The position numbers and the translations under genes were made by a program. From HGM04593 sp964470845 (GTDB taxonomy: Bacteria > Bacteroidota > Bacteroidia > Bacteroidales > Bacteroidaceae): DNA of 25,980 nucleotides. The notes beneath the pieces were generated by a model. The model did not search any database and had not been told where the DNA came from. It saw only the letters and a list, made by a program, of their open reading frames with translations. Location: positions 1-25,980 of the forward strand of contig CAYYEL010000026.1 of the NCBI GenBank assembly GCA_964470845.1, given 5' to 3'. Of this stretch, positions 14,266 to 23,694 are shown piece by piece (the stretch's first letter is position 1; every line of letters starts with the position of its first letter).

Positions 14266-16257
14266 ATGCTTAAACCGCACGTAACACTTGAAGAGGTAAA
14301 AGAGGATTTGAGATACCTTCGTCTGTTGGCACGCGATTTTCCAACCGTGTCGAGTGTAACAACCGAAATTATAAACCTTGAGGCGATTCTACATCTGCCC
14401 AAGCCCACCGAGCATTTTATGGCCGACATTCACGGCGAGCACGAGGCCTTCGAGCACGTGTTGCGCAACGCGTCGGGCAATATCAAGCGTAAGGTCAATG
14501 AACTTTTCGGCAGCGAACTTAACGACAAGCAGAAGAAAGAGCTGTGTACACTCATCTACTACCCCGAGGCGAAATTAAAAATCATCAAACAATCGGACGG
14601 CGATATTAGCGATTTTTATCGCGACACATTGGGCAAGCTCATAAAAGTGTGCCGCGACGTTTCGTCGAAATATACCCGTTCAAAGGTGCGCAAGAGCCTC
14701 CCCGAGGAGTTTGCCTACATAATAGAGGAACTTCTGCACGAGAGCAACGACATCGAGAACAAACAGGCCTATCTGAGTGTTATCGTCGATACCATCATCG
14801 GTACAGGCCGCGCCGAGCATTTTATAACAGCACTATGCTACCTTATTCAGCGCCTCACAATCGACCGTTTGCACATTTTAGGTGATATTTTCGACCGTGG
14901 CCCGGGTGCACACCACATAATGGACACCCTAAGCGAATATCATCATCTTGATATTACGTGGGGCAACCACGACGTTCTGTGGATGGGAGCAGCAGCCGGA
15001 AACACCTGCTGCATTGCGAGCGTGCTGCGCCTGTCGTTGCGCGACGCCAACACCACCACCCTTGAGGACGGCTACGCTATAAATATGGTGCCGCTCGCCA
15101 CATTTGCAATGGAGCAATATGCCGACGACCCTTGCGAAATTTATCAACCGCGCATCGATGAGGAGCGCACCAATTTCACCGACAAAGACGTGCGTCTGAT
15201 AGCACAGATGCACAAAGCCGTCTCGGTAATCGAATTTAAGCTATCGGGGCAAATTGCAATGGCCCACCCCGAGTGGAATATGATGGATCGTTGCCTTATG
15301 GAATTTATAAACAAAGAGCGAGGCACAATAACCATCGACGGCAACGAATATGAGATGAAAGACAAGCTGTGGCCCACACTCGACCCGAAGAATCCATACG
15401 CACTGACCCCCGAGGAGCAAGACCTTATCGAGCGCCTGCGACACTCGTTTATGCGGAGCGAGCGCCTGCAAGCCCACGTCAACTGCCTGCTTATGCGCGG
15501 AGGAATGTATGCTATATACAACTCGAACCTTATGTTCCACGCGGCAGTGCCCATAAACGAGGACGGCTCGATGCGCGAGGTTGTCTTTGGCGGAGTACCC
15601 GTAAAGGGCAAGGAGCTTATGAAGCGCGTCGAACGAATGGCACGCGCCGCATTCGACCACGACGTCAACGCCGAGGAGCGTGCCTATGCAGCCGACTTTT
15701 TCTGGTATCTGTGGTGCGGCCCCGAGTCGCCCCTGTTCGGAAAGTCGAAAATGGCCACATTCGAGCGCTATCTTCTCACCGACAAAGAGGTGCAGAAAGA
15801 GCCTAAAGGCTGGTACTACATACTGCGCGACAAGGCCGAGGTGTGCGACGGCATTCTCGACGAGTTTGGCGTAAAGGGCAACCACCGACACATTATAAAC
15901 GGACACGTTCCGGTGCGTGTGGGCAAGGGCGAGACTCCCATAAAAGCCGATGGCCGTCTGATGGTCATTGACGGCGGATTCTCAAAGGTATATCACAACC
16001 GCACGGGAATTGCCGGATACACGCTCGTATATCACAGCCGAGGCTTCGAGCTTGTGCAACACGAGCCTTTTACATCGACCGAAGAGGCCATACTCAATGG
16101 AACAGACATTCACGGCACCACACAAATTGTCGAGATGATGGGTAAACGCGAAAAGGTGCGCGACACAGACATAGGCCGTGGAATACAATTGAAAATAGCC
16201 GACCTTGAACGTCTGCTGACAGCCTATCGGAAAGGTATTATAAAAGAACGTCCATAA
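14266..16257 (+). CDS. fbp: Fructose-1,6-bisphosphatase class III
   Basis: A 663-residue enzyme, the usual size of the B. subtilis-type class III FBPase, unrelated to the class I and II enzymes. It carries the calcineurin-like metallophosphatase signs: ADIHGEH (D54, H56), GDIFDRGPGAHH (D207, D210, R211) and WGNHD (N234, H235, D236), and later NGHVPVRVGKGE and VIDGGFSK. It hydrolyses fructose-1,6-bisphosphate to fructose-6-phosphate in gluconeogenesis and usually needs Mn2+. It has its own promoter and is followed at 27 bases by purE, so read-through into purE-ispG is likely. Complete, with typical base composition. Confidence 0.95.
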   Translation: MLKPHVTLEEVKEDLRYLRLLARDFPTVSSVTTEIINLEAILHLPKPTEHFMADIHGEHEAFEHVLRNASGNIKRKVNELFGSELNDKQKKELCTLIYYPEAKLKIIKQSDGDISDFYRDTLGKLIKVCRDVSSKYTRSKVRKSLPEEFAYIIEELLHESNDIENKQAYLSVIVDTIIGTGRAEHFITALCYLIQRLTIDRLHILGDIFDRGPGAHHIMDTLSEYHHLDITWGNHDVLWMGAAAGNTCCIASVLRLSLRDANTTTLEDGYAINMVPLATFAMEQYADDPCEIYQPRIDEERTNFTDKDVRLIAQMHKAVSVIEFKLSGQIAMAHPEWNMMDRCLMEFINKERGTITIDGNEYEMKDKLWPTLDPKNPYALTPEEQDLIERLRHSFMRSERLQAHVNCLLMRGGMYAIYNSNLMFHAAVPINEDGSMREVVFGGVPVKGKELMKRVERMARAAFDHDVNAEERAYAADFFWYLWCGPESPLFGKSKMATFERYLLTDKEVQKEPKGWYYILRDKAEVCDGILDEFGVKGNHRHIINGHVPVRVGKGETPIKADGRLMVIDGGFSKVYHNRTGIAGYTLVYHSRGFELVQHEPFTSTEEAILNGTDIHGTTQIVEMMGKREKVRDTDIGRGIQLKIADLERLLTAYRKGIIKERP

Positions 16258-16284
16258 AAACCGATTTATAAATTTTGATAATAT

Positions 16285-16791
16285 ATGCAACCAATAGTAA
16301 GCGTTATAATGGGAAGCACATCCGACCTTCCCGTAATGAAAAAAGCAACCGATTTTCTGAACGAAATGCAGATACCTTTCGAGGTTAACGCCCTCTCGGC
16401 TCACCGCACCCCCGAGGCAGTCGAAACCTTTGCCAAGGGAGCAAAAGAGCGTGGCGTAAAAGTTATTATCGCCGCCGCCGGAATGGCAGCCCATCTGCCC
16501 GGAGTGATTGCAGCAAGCACCACACTGCCCGTCATCGGAGTACCTATTAACAGCACCCTCGACGGGCTGGATGCACTGTTGGCAATTGTGCAGATGCCCC
16601 CCGGAATACCCGTCGCAACAGTGGGAATAAACGCTTCGCTGAACGCAGCAATTTTGGCTGCGCAGATGCTGTCGCTTGCCGACTGCGAGCTTGCCACACG
16701 CCTTGCCGCATACAAAGAGAATCTGAAGAAAAAGATAGAAAAAGCCAACGAAGAGCTTAAAGGGCTTGAATATGAATACAAAACAAACTGA
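16285..16791 (+). CDS. purE: N5-carboxyaminoimidazole ribonucleotide mutase
   Basis: A 168-residue class I PurE. Substrate-loop motifs are complete: MGSTSDLPVM (9-18), SAHRTPE (38-44, with the catalytic His H40), AAAGMAAHLPGV, and GVPINSTLDGLDALLAIVQMP (about 89-109). The protein rearranges N5-CAIR to CAIR in purine synthesis. The C-terminal tail is a charged helix. The gene overlaps the ispG start by about 20 bases, suggesting coupled translation although the pathways are unrelated. No strong promoter of its own is visible in the 27-base gap after fbp. Confidence 0.95.
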   Translation: MQPIVSVIMGSTSDLPVMKKATDFLNEMQIPFEVNALSAHRTPEAVETFAKGAKERGVKVIIAAAGMAAHLPGVIAASTTLPVIGVPINSTLDGLDALLAIVQMPPGIPVATVGINASLNAAILAAQMLSLADCELATRLAAYKENLKKKIEKANEELKGLEYEYKTN

Positions 16792-18499
16792 TATATTCAA
16801 CTACCGACGCCGCAACACCATCGAGGTGAATGTGGGTAACGTAAAGATTGGCAGCAACAACCCCGTGCGCATACAATCGATGACAAATACATCGACAATG
16901 GACACCGAGGGCAGCGCTGCACAAGTACAGCGCATCGTCGCAAAAGGTGGCGAGCTTGTACGCCTCACCACACAGGGCAGCCGCGAGGCAGTCAATATGG
17001 GCAATATAAAGGCCCTGCTATCGGCACAAGGCTGCAACGTGCCTCTTGTGGCCGATGTTCACTTTAACGCCTCGGTGGCCGACGTTGCCGCACAACACGC
17101 CGACAAAGTGCGCGTAAACCCCGGAAATTACGTCGATACAGCACGTACATTCAAACACATTGACTACACCGACGAGGAGTATGCCGAGGAGCTTGTGCGC
17201 CTGCGCAAACGATTCACAGACTTCCTCGACCTGTGCAAGAAAGAGGGCAAGGCCATACGCGTGGGAGTTAATCACGGCTCACTCTCGGATAGAATAATGA
17301 GCCGCTACGGCGACACACCCTCGGGGGTGGTCGAGTCGTGTATGGAATTTCTGCGCATCTGCCGCGACGAAAATTTCGACAATGTGGTAGTGTCGATAAA
17401 GACCAGTAACACCGCAATGATGGTAACAACGGTGCGCCGCCTTGTGGCGGTGATGCAACAAGAGGGAGTGTCGTTTCCCCTGCATCTGGGCGTTACCGAG
17501 GCCGGCGATGCCGAGGATGGCCGCATAAAGAGCGCCGTTGGCATTGGAGCGCTGCTTGCCGATGGAATAGGCGACACCGTGCGCGTCTCACTGGCCGAAG
17601 CCCCCGAGAATGAAATTCCCGTCGCCAAAGAGCTTGCCGAGTATATTGCCTCGCGTGCCGGACACGAAAAGATAGAGGGCACAATATCCCCCGATTTTAA
17701 CTACATTGAGCCCGTGCGTCGCGCAACAAAATCCGTCGGCTGCATAGGCGGCGATAAAGTGCCCGTGGTGATAAGCGGCTACCGCACCGACGACGAGAAC
17801 CTCGCCCCCGATTTTGTGGCACAGGACGGACATATTGAGGATGCCCGTGGTGCAGAGTTTATCACACTGCAATACAACGACCTTACGCCCGCCCTTATCC
17901 AAAAACTGAAAAGCAGCGCCAACAGTGTCATTATAGCCCACAGCACACACAAAAATCCCGTTGGCGAGCTACGCGCCCTTGTCCACCGACTGATGGTCGA
18001 GGGAGCGAGCACCCCCGTCATAATACGTCGCACGTACAACGAGCCCACCATCGAGAGCCTGCGCATAAAAGCCGCCGCCGACCTTGGAGTGATGCTCATT
18101 GACGGCCTTGCCGACGGAGTGTGGATTGAGAATGCCGACACACCCGACGAGCAGATAAACGCAATAGCCTTTGGAATTTTACAGGCCACACGCGCCCGCA
18201 TAAGCAAGACCGAGTATATTGCCTGCCCCGGATGTGGCCGCACAATGTACGACCTTCAGGGAACACTCGCACGCATAAAAGCCGCCACCGGCCATTTGAA
18301 AGGATTAAAGATTGGAGTGATGGGCTGCATAGTAAACGGCCCCGGAGAGATGGCCGACGCCGACTACGGCTACGTGGGCGCAGCACGCGGCAAGGTGAGC
18401 CTTTACCGCAAGCAGCAGTGCGTCGAGAAGAACATCCCCGAGGACGAGGCAATTGAGCGCCTCTTGAGACTAATCGAGGACGACCGCACAAACAGGTAA
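16772..18499 (+). CDS. ispG: 4-hydroxy-3-methylbut-2-enyl diphosphate synthase, long form
   Basis: Read from the ATG at 16772 (575 residues); a TTG two codons upstream is in frame. The N-terminal TIM-barrel half begins with VRIQSMTNTSTMDT. The C-terminal half carries the [4Fe-4S] ligands: CPGCG (C485, C488), GCIVNGPGE (C519 and the conserved E526). It is longer than E. coli IspG (about 370 residues) because of a middle inserted domain, as in plants, Chlorobi and other Bacteroidota. The enzyme converts MEcPP to HMBPP, the next-to-last MEP step; dxs, the first step, is at the left end of the window. The gene overlaps purE by 20 bases and ends before a strong terminator. Confidence 0.95.
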   Translation: MNTKQTDIFNYRRRNTIEVNVGNVKIGSNNPVRIQSMTNTSTMDTEGSAAQVQRIVAKGGELVRLTTQGSREAVNMGNIKALLSAQGCNVPLVADVHFNASVADVAAQHADKVRVNPGNYVDTARTFKHIDYTDEEYAEELVRLRKRFTDFLDLCKKEGKAIRVGVNHGSLSDRIMSRYGDTPSGVVESCMEFLRICRDENFDNVVVSIKTSNTAMMVTTVRRLVAVMQQEGVSFPLHLGVTEAGDAEDGRIKSAVGIGALLADGIGDTVRVSLAEAPENEIPVAKELAEYIASRAGHEKIEGTISPDFNYIEPVRRATKSVGCIGGDKVPVVISGYRTDDENLAPDFVAQDGHIEDARGAEFITLQYNDLTPALIQKLKSSANSVIIAHSTHKNPVGELRALVHRLMVEGASTPVIIRRTYNEPTIESLRIKAAADLGVMLIDGLADGVWIENADTPDEQINAIAFGILQATRARISKTEYIACPGCGRTMYDLQGTLARIKAATGHLKGLKIGVMGCIVNGPGEMADADYGYVGAARGKVSLYRKQQCVEKNIPEDEAIERLLRLIEDDRTNR

Positions 18500-18520
18500 C
18501 GCACTTGAACGAACAAATAA

Positions 18521-18563
18521 ATTATTCCCCTAAGATTTTTTATTGTAATCTTAGGGGAATAAT
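18521..18563. terminator. Strong bidirectional terminator
   Basis: ATTATTCCCCTAAGATT (18521-18537) is the perfect complement of AATCTTAGGGGAATAAT (18547-18563): 17 pairs, 9-base loop, followed by ATTTT on the plus strand and AATTTATTT on the minus strand. It separates ispG from the convergent lipoprotein gene. Confidence 0.85.
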
Positions 18564-18580
18564 ATTTTAAGTACAGACGG

Positions 18581-19279
18581 TCAATTTTTCATACGTCGCA
18601 CATTCTCCTCGGCTGCGGCAACAAACATTTTCACAAAATGATTCTCCCTGAAGCTCTGCGGGGCATCGGCAATAATGCGCTCGACCTGCTTGGTCATAAA
18701 GGGGTAAGGCATTGCGCTGCACAGCAGTTGAAAAATACAGGGCCCCAGCACCGTGTTATAATGCTCGCGTATTGTATTCTCGACAAAGAGATTCATCGAG
18801 TCGCCCACGGCTGCAATTGCCTCGCGCACCTCGGCCGCTGCGCTCTCGGCTGTGCGGCCATCGAGAATAAGTGTCGTCTCGTAGCGTTCAATCTCCATTA
18901 TGCGACGCTCATAAACATCCTTCTCCTCGATAAACTGTGCCAACCGGTCGTTCAAGGCAGTGCCGCTTACATTTGCATCGCGTGCCGATAACTCGACCGT
19001 AATATTGCCACTCTCGATGATAATAGGCATTATAGCCTCATCGCCAATAAACAGCGAGGATAGAAAAGGCGTGTCAACGTCGCCGTTCATCTCGAAACAG
19101 CCGTGCAAAATATCGCACGAATCGACCGTGTGCCACACACCGCCACTATCAATCTTTATGTAGGCTTGCTCGCCATTATAATAGCCATCGGTACTGCCTT
19201 TGACGGTGTATTTTCCAAAGCACGAGGCAAGGGCAGGCACTAACGCCGCTATCAGGAAATATTTAAGTAGTCTGTACAT
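18581..19279 (-). CDS. DUF4369-like lipoprotein
   Basis: A 232-residue lipoprotein: signal ending ALASC (C20). Residues 24-105 are beta-rich and resemble the DUF4369 domain, common at the N-terminus of Bacteroidota thiol-disulfide (AhpC/TSA-type) lipoproteins: an early VKGSTDGYYNG, then PFLSSLFIGDEAIMPIIIESG. The C-terminal half is helical and acidic. There is no thioredoxin CxxC motif, so it is a stand-alone DUF4369 protein, not a complete redox protein. Function unknown. It is a single gene between a strong terminator and the divergent S46 peptidase gene; I found no convincing promoter in its 235-base upstream spacer. Confidence 0.65.
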   Translation of the reverse strand: MYRLLKYFLIAALVPALASCFGKYTVKGSTDGYYNGEQAYIKIDSGGVWHTVDSCDILHGCFEMNGDVDTPFLSSLFIGDEAIMPIIIESGNITVELSARDANVSGTALNDRLAQFIEEKDVYERRIMEIERYETTLILDGRTAESAAAEVREAIAAVGDSMNLFVENTIREHYNTVLGPCIFQLLCSAMPYPFMTKQVERIIADAPQSFRENHFVKMFVAAAEENVRRMKN

Positions 19280-19442
19280 ATCTGTTGTGTTTCCAATCGC
19301 TAATATAAGCTGTTAAGCAGCAATTTTCCAAATTGTGCACTCACATTTATCCGTAAATTATGAAGTTATAACATTTTACAACATTTTTGAGGCCAAAAGT
19401 ATAAGTTTTTTCACCACAAGCCGACTTTTTTGGGCGTGCCAA

Positions 19443-19474
19443 TGTGAGTATCAACATTTTTTAATGTATCTTCG
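19443..19474 (+). promoter_or_regulatory. Candidate promoter of the S46 peptidase gene
   Basis: TGTG (19443-19446), 20 bases, TATCTTCG (19467-19474). Each element has one mismatch to TTTG / TAnnTTTG. The same TATCTTCGCA form precedes the divIC-like gene. Confidence 0.45.
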
Positions 19475-19514
19475 CAAAATTATTTACACAATTTCAATAT
19501 TAAACTATTAGAAT

Positions 19515-21647
19515 ATGAGAACATTTTTCTTTTCGTTGATTGCAGCATTGTTGATACTGCCCACACAGGTTAAGGCCGACGAGGGTATGTGGTTGCTGCA
19601 ACTTATGCGCAGTCAGAATTTGGAAGATCGTATGCGCGAGCTTGGCCTTGAGATTTCGGCCGATGATATTTACTCGCCCGATGCCCCATCGCTCAAGGAT
19701 GCCATCGGTATTTTTGGTGGCGGATGCACCGGTGAGATTGTATCGCCCAACGGCCTTATCTTCACCAACCACCACTGCGGATACAGCTACATTCAGCAGC
19801 TGAGCACCGTCGAGCACAACTATCTTAAGGATGGTTTCTGGTCGAGCAGTTACAACGAGGAGCTCCCCTGCGAGGGCATCAGCTTTACCTTTGTTGAGAA
19901 AATCACAGACGTTACCGACGAGATTAACAACCGCATTGCCGATGGACGTATGAGTGAGCAAGAGAGCTTCTCGGCCTCGAAACTGCGCAGCATCGCCCAA
20001 GAGCTTTTTACAGCCGACAACATCGAGGGTAAAAAATATCTGTATGCCGAGCTCAAGCCCTATTTCGAGGGCAACAAGTACTACCTTGTCTATTACAAGC
20101 GCTACACTGACGTGCGCCTCGTTGCCACCCCTCCCTCGTCAATAGGTAAATTCGGTGGCGAGACCGATAACTGGATGTGGCCACGCCACACAGGCGACTT
20201 TTCGGTGTTCCGCGTCTATGGCGACGAGAATGGCAATCCTGCCGCATACAGCGCAAGCAACAAGCCTCTGAGCACCCCTAAGCACCTTTCAATCTCACTT
20301 GCCGGACAAGAGATTGGCGACTATGCAATGATTATGGGATTCCCCGGCAGCACATCGCGCTTCCTCACAGGTGGCGAGGTTGAGAGCCGTATGTACAACA
20401 GCAACGACCCCCGTATAGCAATGCGCGATGCAGCACTCAAAGTCATACGCGAGGAGATGGCAAAGAGCGAAGAGGCAACCATACAATATGCCAACAAACT
20501 TGCACGCATAAGCAACTATTGGAAAAACTCCATTGGAATGAATAAAGCTATTGTTGACAATAAGGTTGTCGAGAAAAAGTTGGTCGGCGAGGAGAAATTC
20601 AAGGAGTTTGCACGCAGCGTGGGTAACAACGAGTATGCACAGGTTGTAGATAAAATTAACGCAACTGTCAAGGAGAATGCCCGTATGCTCTACCTTATGA
20701 CACTCACAAGCGAGCTTATAATGAACACCGAGTTTATCTACCGCAACATTTCGAGCGGCACAAAAGAGCTTCTGAACACTCCCGAGCGACTGAGCGGAAT
20801 ATATGAATGGTTGCACGACCGCGACTACAACCACGAGATTGACCGTCGAATAGCAAAATCGACCCTGCCTCTTTATATCTCGCTGACAAAGCCCGAGGAG
20901 CGCAGCGACTACCTGAACGAGATTGAGAAAAAGTACAAGGGCAATTGGGAAAAGTATATCGACTATGTTTACGACAACTCAATTCTCAGCAACAAGAAGA
21001 ATTTTGACAAATTTCTCAAAAAGCCCGAGCTGAAGAAAATAGAGAAAGACCCTGCCTACCTGCTGCGCGATGCTATTTTCGAGACATATATGCAGCTTGC
21101 AGCGAAGAATGCAGCCTACACAGCTACAATCAACCCTCTGCACAAGACCTATCTTAAAGGCCTTTTGGAAATGGCAGCAGGAAAGCCCGTTGCCCCGGAT
21201 GCCAATTTCACGATGCGCTTGACATTCGGCACTGTAAAGCCCTATCAGCCTCGCGACGGCGTTACATATAACCACTATACAACCCTAAAGGGAGTAATGG
21301 AAAAAGAGAATCCCGAGAACAGCGAGTTTATTGTACCTGCACGCCTAAAGGAGTTGTACAATGCTAAAGACTACGGCCAATATGCACTGCCCAACGGCGA
21401 GCTTCCCGTGGCATTCCTAACAACCAATGACATCACAGGCGGAAACAGCGGCAGCGGCGTACTGAACGCTCGCGGCGAGCTTATAGGCTTGGCATTTGAC
21501 GGCAATTGGGAGTCGCTCAGCGGTGATATTACCTTTGACGATAATTTGCAGCGTTGCATCAACGTGGATATTCGTTACGTGCTGTTTGTAATTGACAAAT
21601 TCGGTGGTTGCAAACGCATCATCGACGAGCTTACAATAGTAAAATAA
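19515..21647 (+). CDS. S46 family dipeptidyl peptidase, DPP7-like
   Basis: A 710-residue secreted serine peptidase with a signal peptide (1-21, ending VKA). The double-barrel, chymotrypsin-like triad is visible: TNHHCGYS (His87), RHTGDFS (Asp228) and GGNSGSGV (Ser645). S46 enzymes remove dipeptides from peptide N-termini in the periplasm, feeding amino-acid fermentation. The residue 18 positions after the catalytic Ser is Gly (G663, in FDGNW). In Porphyromonas, Gly there marks DPP7 (hydrophobic P1) and Arg marks DPP11 (Asp/Glu), so a DPP7-type specificity is inferred. Complete and of usual length. It is single, with its own likely promoter, and converges on the phosphate transporter. Confidence 0.92.
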   Translation: MRTFFFSLIAALLILPTQVKADEGMWLLQLMRSQNLEDRMRELGLEISADDIYSPDAPSLKDAIGIFGGGCTGEIVSPNGLIFTNHHCGYSYIQQLSTVEHNYLKDGFWSSSYNEELPCEGISFTFVEKITDVTDEINNRIADGRMSEQESFSASKLRSIAQELFTADNIEGKKYLYAELKPYFEGNKYYLVYYKRYTDVRLVATPPSSIGKFGGETDNWMWPRHTGDFSVFRVYGDENGNPAAYSASNKPLSTPKHLSISLAGQEIGDYAMIMGFPGSTSRFLTGGEVESRMYNSNDPRIAMRDAALKVIREEMAKSEEATIQYANKLARISNYWKNSIGMNKAIVDNKVVEKKLVGEEKFKEFARSVGNNEYAQVVDKINATVKENARMLYLMTLTSELIMNTEFIYRNISSGTKELLNTPERLSGIYEWLHDRDYNHEIDRRIAKSTLPLYISLTKPEERSDYLNEIEKKYKGNWEKYIDYVYDNSILSNKKNFDKFLKKPELKKIEKDPAYLLRDAIFETYMQLAAKNAAYTATINPLHKTYLKGLLEMAAGKPVAPDANFTMRLTFGTVKPYQPRDGVTYNHYTTLKGVMEKENPENSEFIVPARLKELYNAKDYGQYALPNGELPVAFLTTNDITGGNSGSGVLNARGELIGLAFDGNWESLSGDITFDDNLQRCINVDIRYVLFVIDKFGGCKRIIDELTIVK

Positions 21648-21673
21648 GCCGCAAGAAAAAACATAGAAGCCAC

Positions 21674-21780
21674 TTAACTTATATCAAACAAGTCTATTCA
21701 TTATCCAAGAATAGAATACTAACTGTTGTATCATGTGCTTAGTCTGTTGATACTATTTTCGTTCTATAGATATAAGTTAA
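21674..21780. other. Structured intergenic element, possible three-helix RNA or bidirectional terminator
   Basis: Outer arms TTAACTTATATC (21674-21685) and GATATAAGTTAA (21769-21780) are perfect complements over 12 bases. Inside are a 7-bp hairpin TCTATTC/GAATAGA (21693-21699, 21709-21715) and a 6-bp hairpin GTATCA/TGATAC (21728-21733, 21748-21753). Together they form a three-way junction. It fills the gap between convergent S46 and PiT genes and ends five bases before the PiT stop. Confidence 0.5.
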
Positions 21781-21784
21781 CTAA

Positions 21785-22807
21785 TTAACCTACTCCAAAT
21801 AAATTAACAATAAAATAGACACCGCAGGCAAGTAGTGCACTGACTGGGATTGTTAAAACCCAAGCAACGAGCAGACTGCGAGTTACTCCCCATCTTACGG
21901 CCGACAAACGCTTTGTCGCACCAACACCAATGATAGCACCGGTTATTGTATGTGTTGTACTAACCGGAATTTTGAGAAACTCTGTCAGAAAAAGAGTAAA
22001 AGCACCCGCAGTTTCGGCAACAACGCCCTCCAAAGGAGTAACTTTCGTAATTTTAGTACCCATTGTCTTAACAATCTTCCATCCTCCCGACATAGTACCA
22101 ACAGAAATGGCGGTGAAGCAGGCAATGGCCACCCAACTTGGCATCTGGTCGATACTGTTAATACCCCAATCGACTCCTTCACTATGTGCAGCAATTAGCG
22201 CAGCTGCAATAATACCCATAACCTTTTGTGAATCGTTAAGTCCGTGTCCTATACTAAACAGAGCCGAAGAAACCAACTGCAATCGCTTAAACCACAATTC
22301 AGCTACTGCCGGACGGACGCGGCGACAAAGGTAATATACAAGAATTGTAAAACCAAAGGCAATGACCATACCTATTATTGGAGCAAGGAATATAAAGGCA
22401 GCAATCTTTAGAATAATACTTCCTTGAACCGACTCAAAACCGTTTGCCATAATGGCAGCACCTGCAAAACCTCCAATCAAGGTATGCGAAGACGAAGAAG
22501 GAATACCTTTCCACCAAGTAAACAGATTCCAAATTATTGCAGCGATAATACCTGCAAGTATAATGGGGAGAGTTATATAATCCTCTACAACTGTCTTAGA
22601 TACTGTATTGGCAATACCGAATCCGCCAATTATATACTTTGCTATAAAGAACGCGACAAAGTTGAAGAAGGCAGCCCAAATCACTGCTTGAAACGGCGTT
22701 AAAACGCGAGTGGAAACGATAGTTGCAATAGAGTTTGCAGCATCGTGGAAGCCGTTTATAAAATCAAACAGCAACGCCAAGATAATAATGACAATAAGAA
22801 GCTCCAT
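21785..22807 (-). CDS. PiT family inorganic phosphate transporter
   Basis: A 340-residue polytopic membrane protein of the PHO-4/PiT family, near the usual length for the short bacterial form. The two inverted PD001131-type signatures are present: FINGFHDAANSIATIVSTR near residue 16-34 and PVSTTHTITGAIIGVGA near 280-296, with SSSHTLIGG in the first repeat. It imports phosphate (or metal-phosphate) with H+ or Na+. It follows the DUF47 gene by 11 bases; this pair is a standard operon, with DUF47 as regulator of the transporter. Its 3' end meets the structured convergent element. Confidence 0.92.
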   Translation of the reverse strand: MELLIVIIILALLFDFINGFHDAANSIATIVSTRVLTPFQAVIWAAFFNFVAFFIAKYIIGGFGIANTVSKTVVEDYITLPIILAGIIAAIIWNLFTWWKGIPSSSSHTLIGGFAGAAIMANGFESVQGSIILKIAAFIFLAPIIGMVIAFGFTILVYYLCRRVRPAVAELWFKRLQLVSSALFSIGHGLNDSQKVMGIIAAALIAAHSEGVDWGINSIDQMPSWVAIACFTAISVGTMSGGWKIVKTMGTKITKVTPLEGVVAETAGAFTLFLTEFLKIPVSTTHTITGAIIGVGATKRLSAVRWGVTRSLLVAWVLTIPVSALLACGVYFIVNLFGVG

Positions 22808-22818
22808 ATCCGCTAATC

Positions 22819-23466
22819 TTATGCGTATTTAACGATTAGGCTTTTTAATACTTTACCTACCTGCTCTACGGAATCTGTCGTCCTCTCCAAATCCTGCATC
22901 ACCTCCTTTATCTTAATAAGTTCGATACCGTCTTTCTCCTCCTCGAACAGTTTAATCATAAAGCCTTCATAAATATCATCTCCTTCGTTTTCAAGATCGT
23001 GCAACATTTTGCAATATGAGCTTAGCGTTGAAGGATTCTTTCTGAATTTATCAAGTTCGTCCATTGCCTTTATTATCAACTCTGACCCCTTTAGAAGTAT
23101 CTCGCAAAGTTGTTTTCCACTCTGAGAGATTGAACGAGGATTATAGATTGCAATGCGCTTGGCACAACTATTGACACCATCTAAGACATCGTCAATGCTT
23201 GATGTTAGCAAATGTATATCCTCACGGTCAAAGGGTGTGATAAATGTTGAGCCCAATTCGTCCAAAATACGGTTTACCAATGTATCCCCTTGTTTTTCCA
23301 GTTCTTTAATTTTTTTATGGTAATCCATACGTTCTTTTGCAGTGTCGTGTTCCAAACTTACAAGCAATTCGTTAGAAGCTGTTTTCAGTATTTGAGACAA
23401 TTGTTTAAATAGGGGAAAGAATTTTGGTTCTTTTGGTGCAAAATTGCTAAAGAATGAGTTGTTCAT
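22819..23466 (-). CDS. DUF47 / PhoU-like accessory protein of the phosphate transporter
   Basis: A 215-residue all-helical cytosolic protein. The start is placed at the ATG at 23466 (MNNSFFSNFAPKE); the frame stays open ten codons further but those residues look like translated spacer. It shows the DUF47/PhoU pattern: FFPLFKQL, then KELEKQGDTLVNRILDEL, FITPFDREDIHLL (the metal-binding E/D-rich helix) and LENEGDDIYEGFM. Such proteins bind metal and gate PiT transporters. It lies directly upstream of the PiT gene. No clear TTTG/TAnnTTTG promoter is visible in its spacer. Confidence 0.88.
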   Translation of the reverse strand: MNNSFFSNFAPKEPKFFPLFKQLSQILKTASNELLVSLEHDTAKERMDYHKKIKELEKQGDTLVNRILDELGSTFITPFDREDIHLLTSSIDDVLDGVNSCAKRIAIYNPRSISQSGKQLCEILLKGSELIIKAMDELDKFRKNPSTLSSYCKMLHDLENEGDDIYEGFMIKLFEEEKDGIELIKIKEVMQDLERTTDSVEQVGKVLKSLIVKYA

Positions 23467-23694
23467 AATTACAATTATTAAGTAGTTTATTTTCAATGTC
23501 TTATTTTATTAACGACGTTTGTTATAGAAGAACCCGCGTAAAGATTACGTTTACCATCTGTAAGTAATTTTGCTACAATGGTTAAAATTAGATATAAAAA
23601 GCCATATTATCATAAGATTTTTACAAAAAACAGGGTAATCGACCCAAGAATTATGGATGCAATCTATAAACATAGTTTTTACAGTAATACTCAT

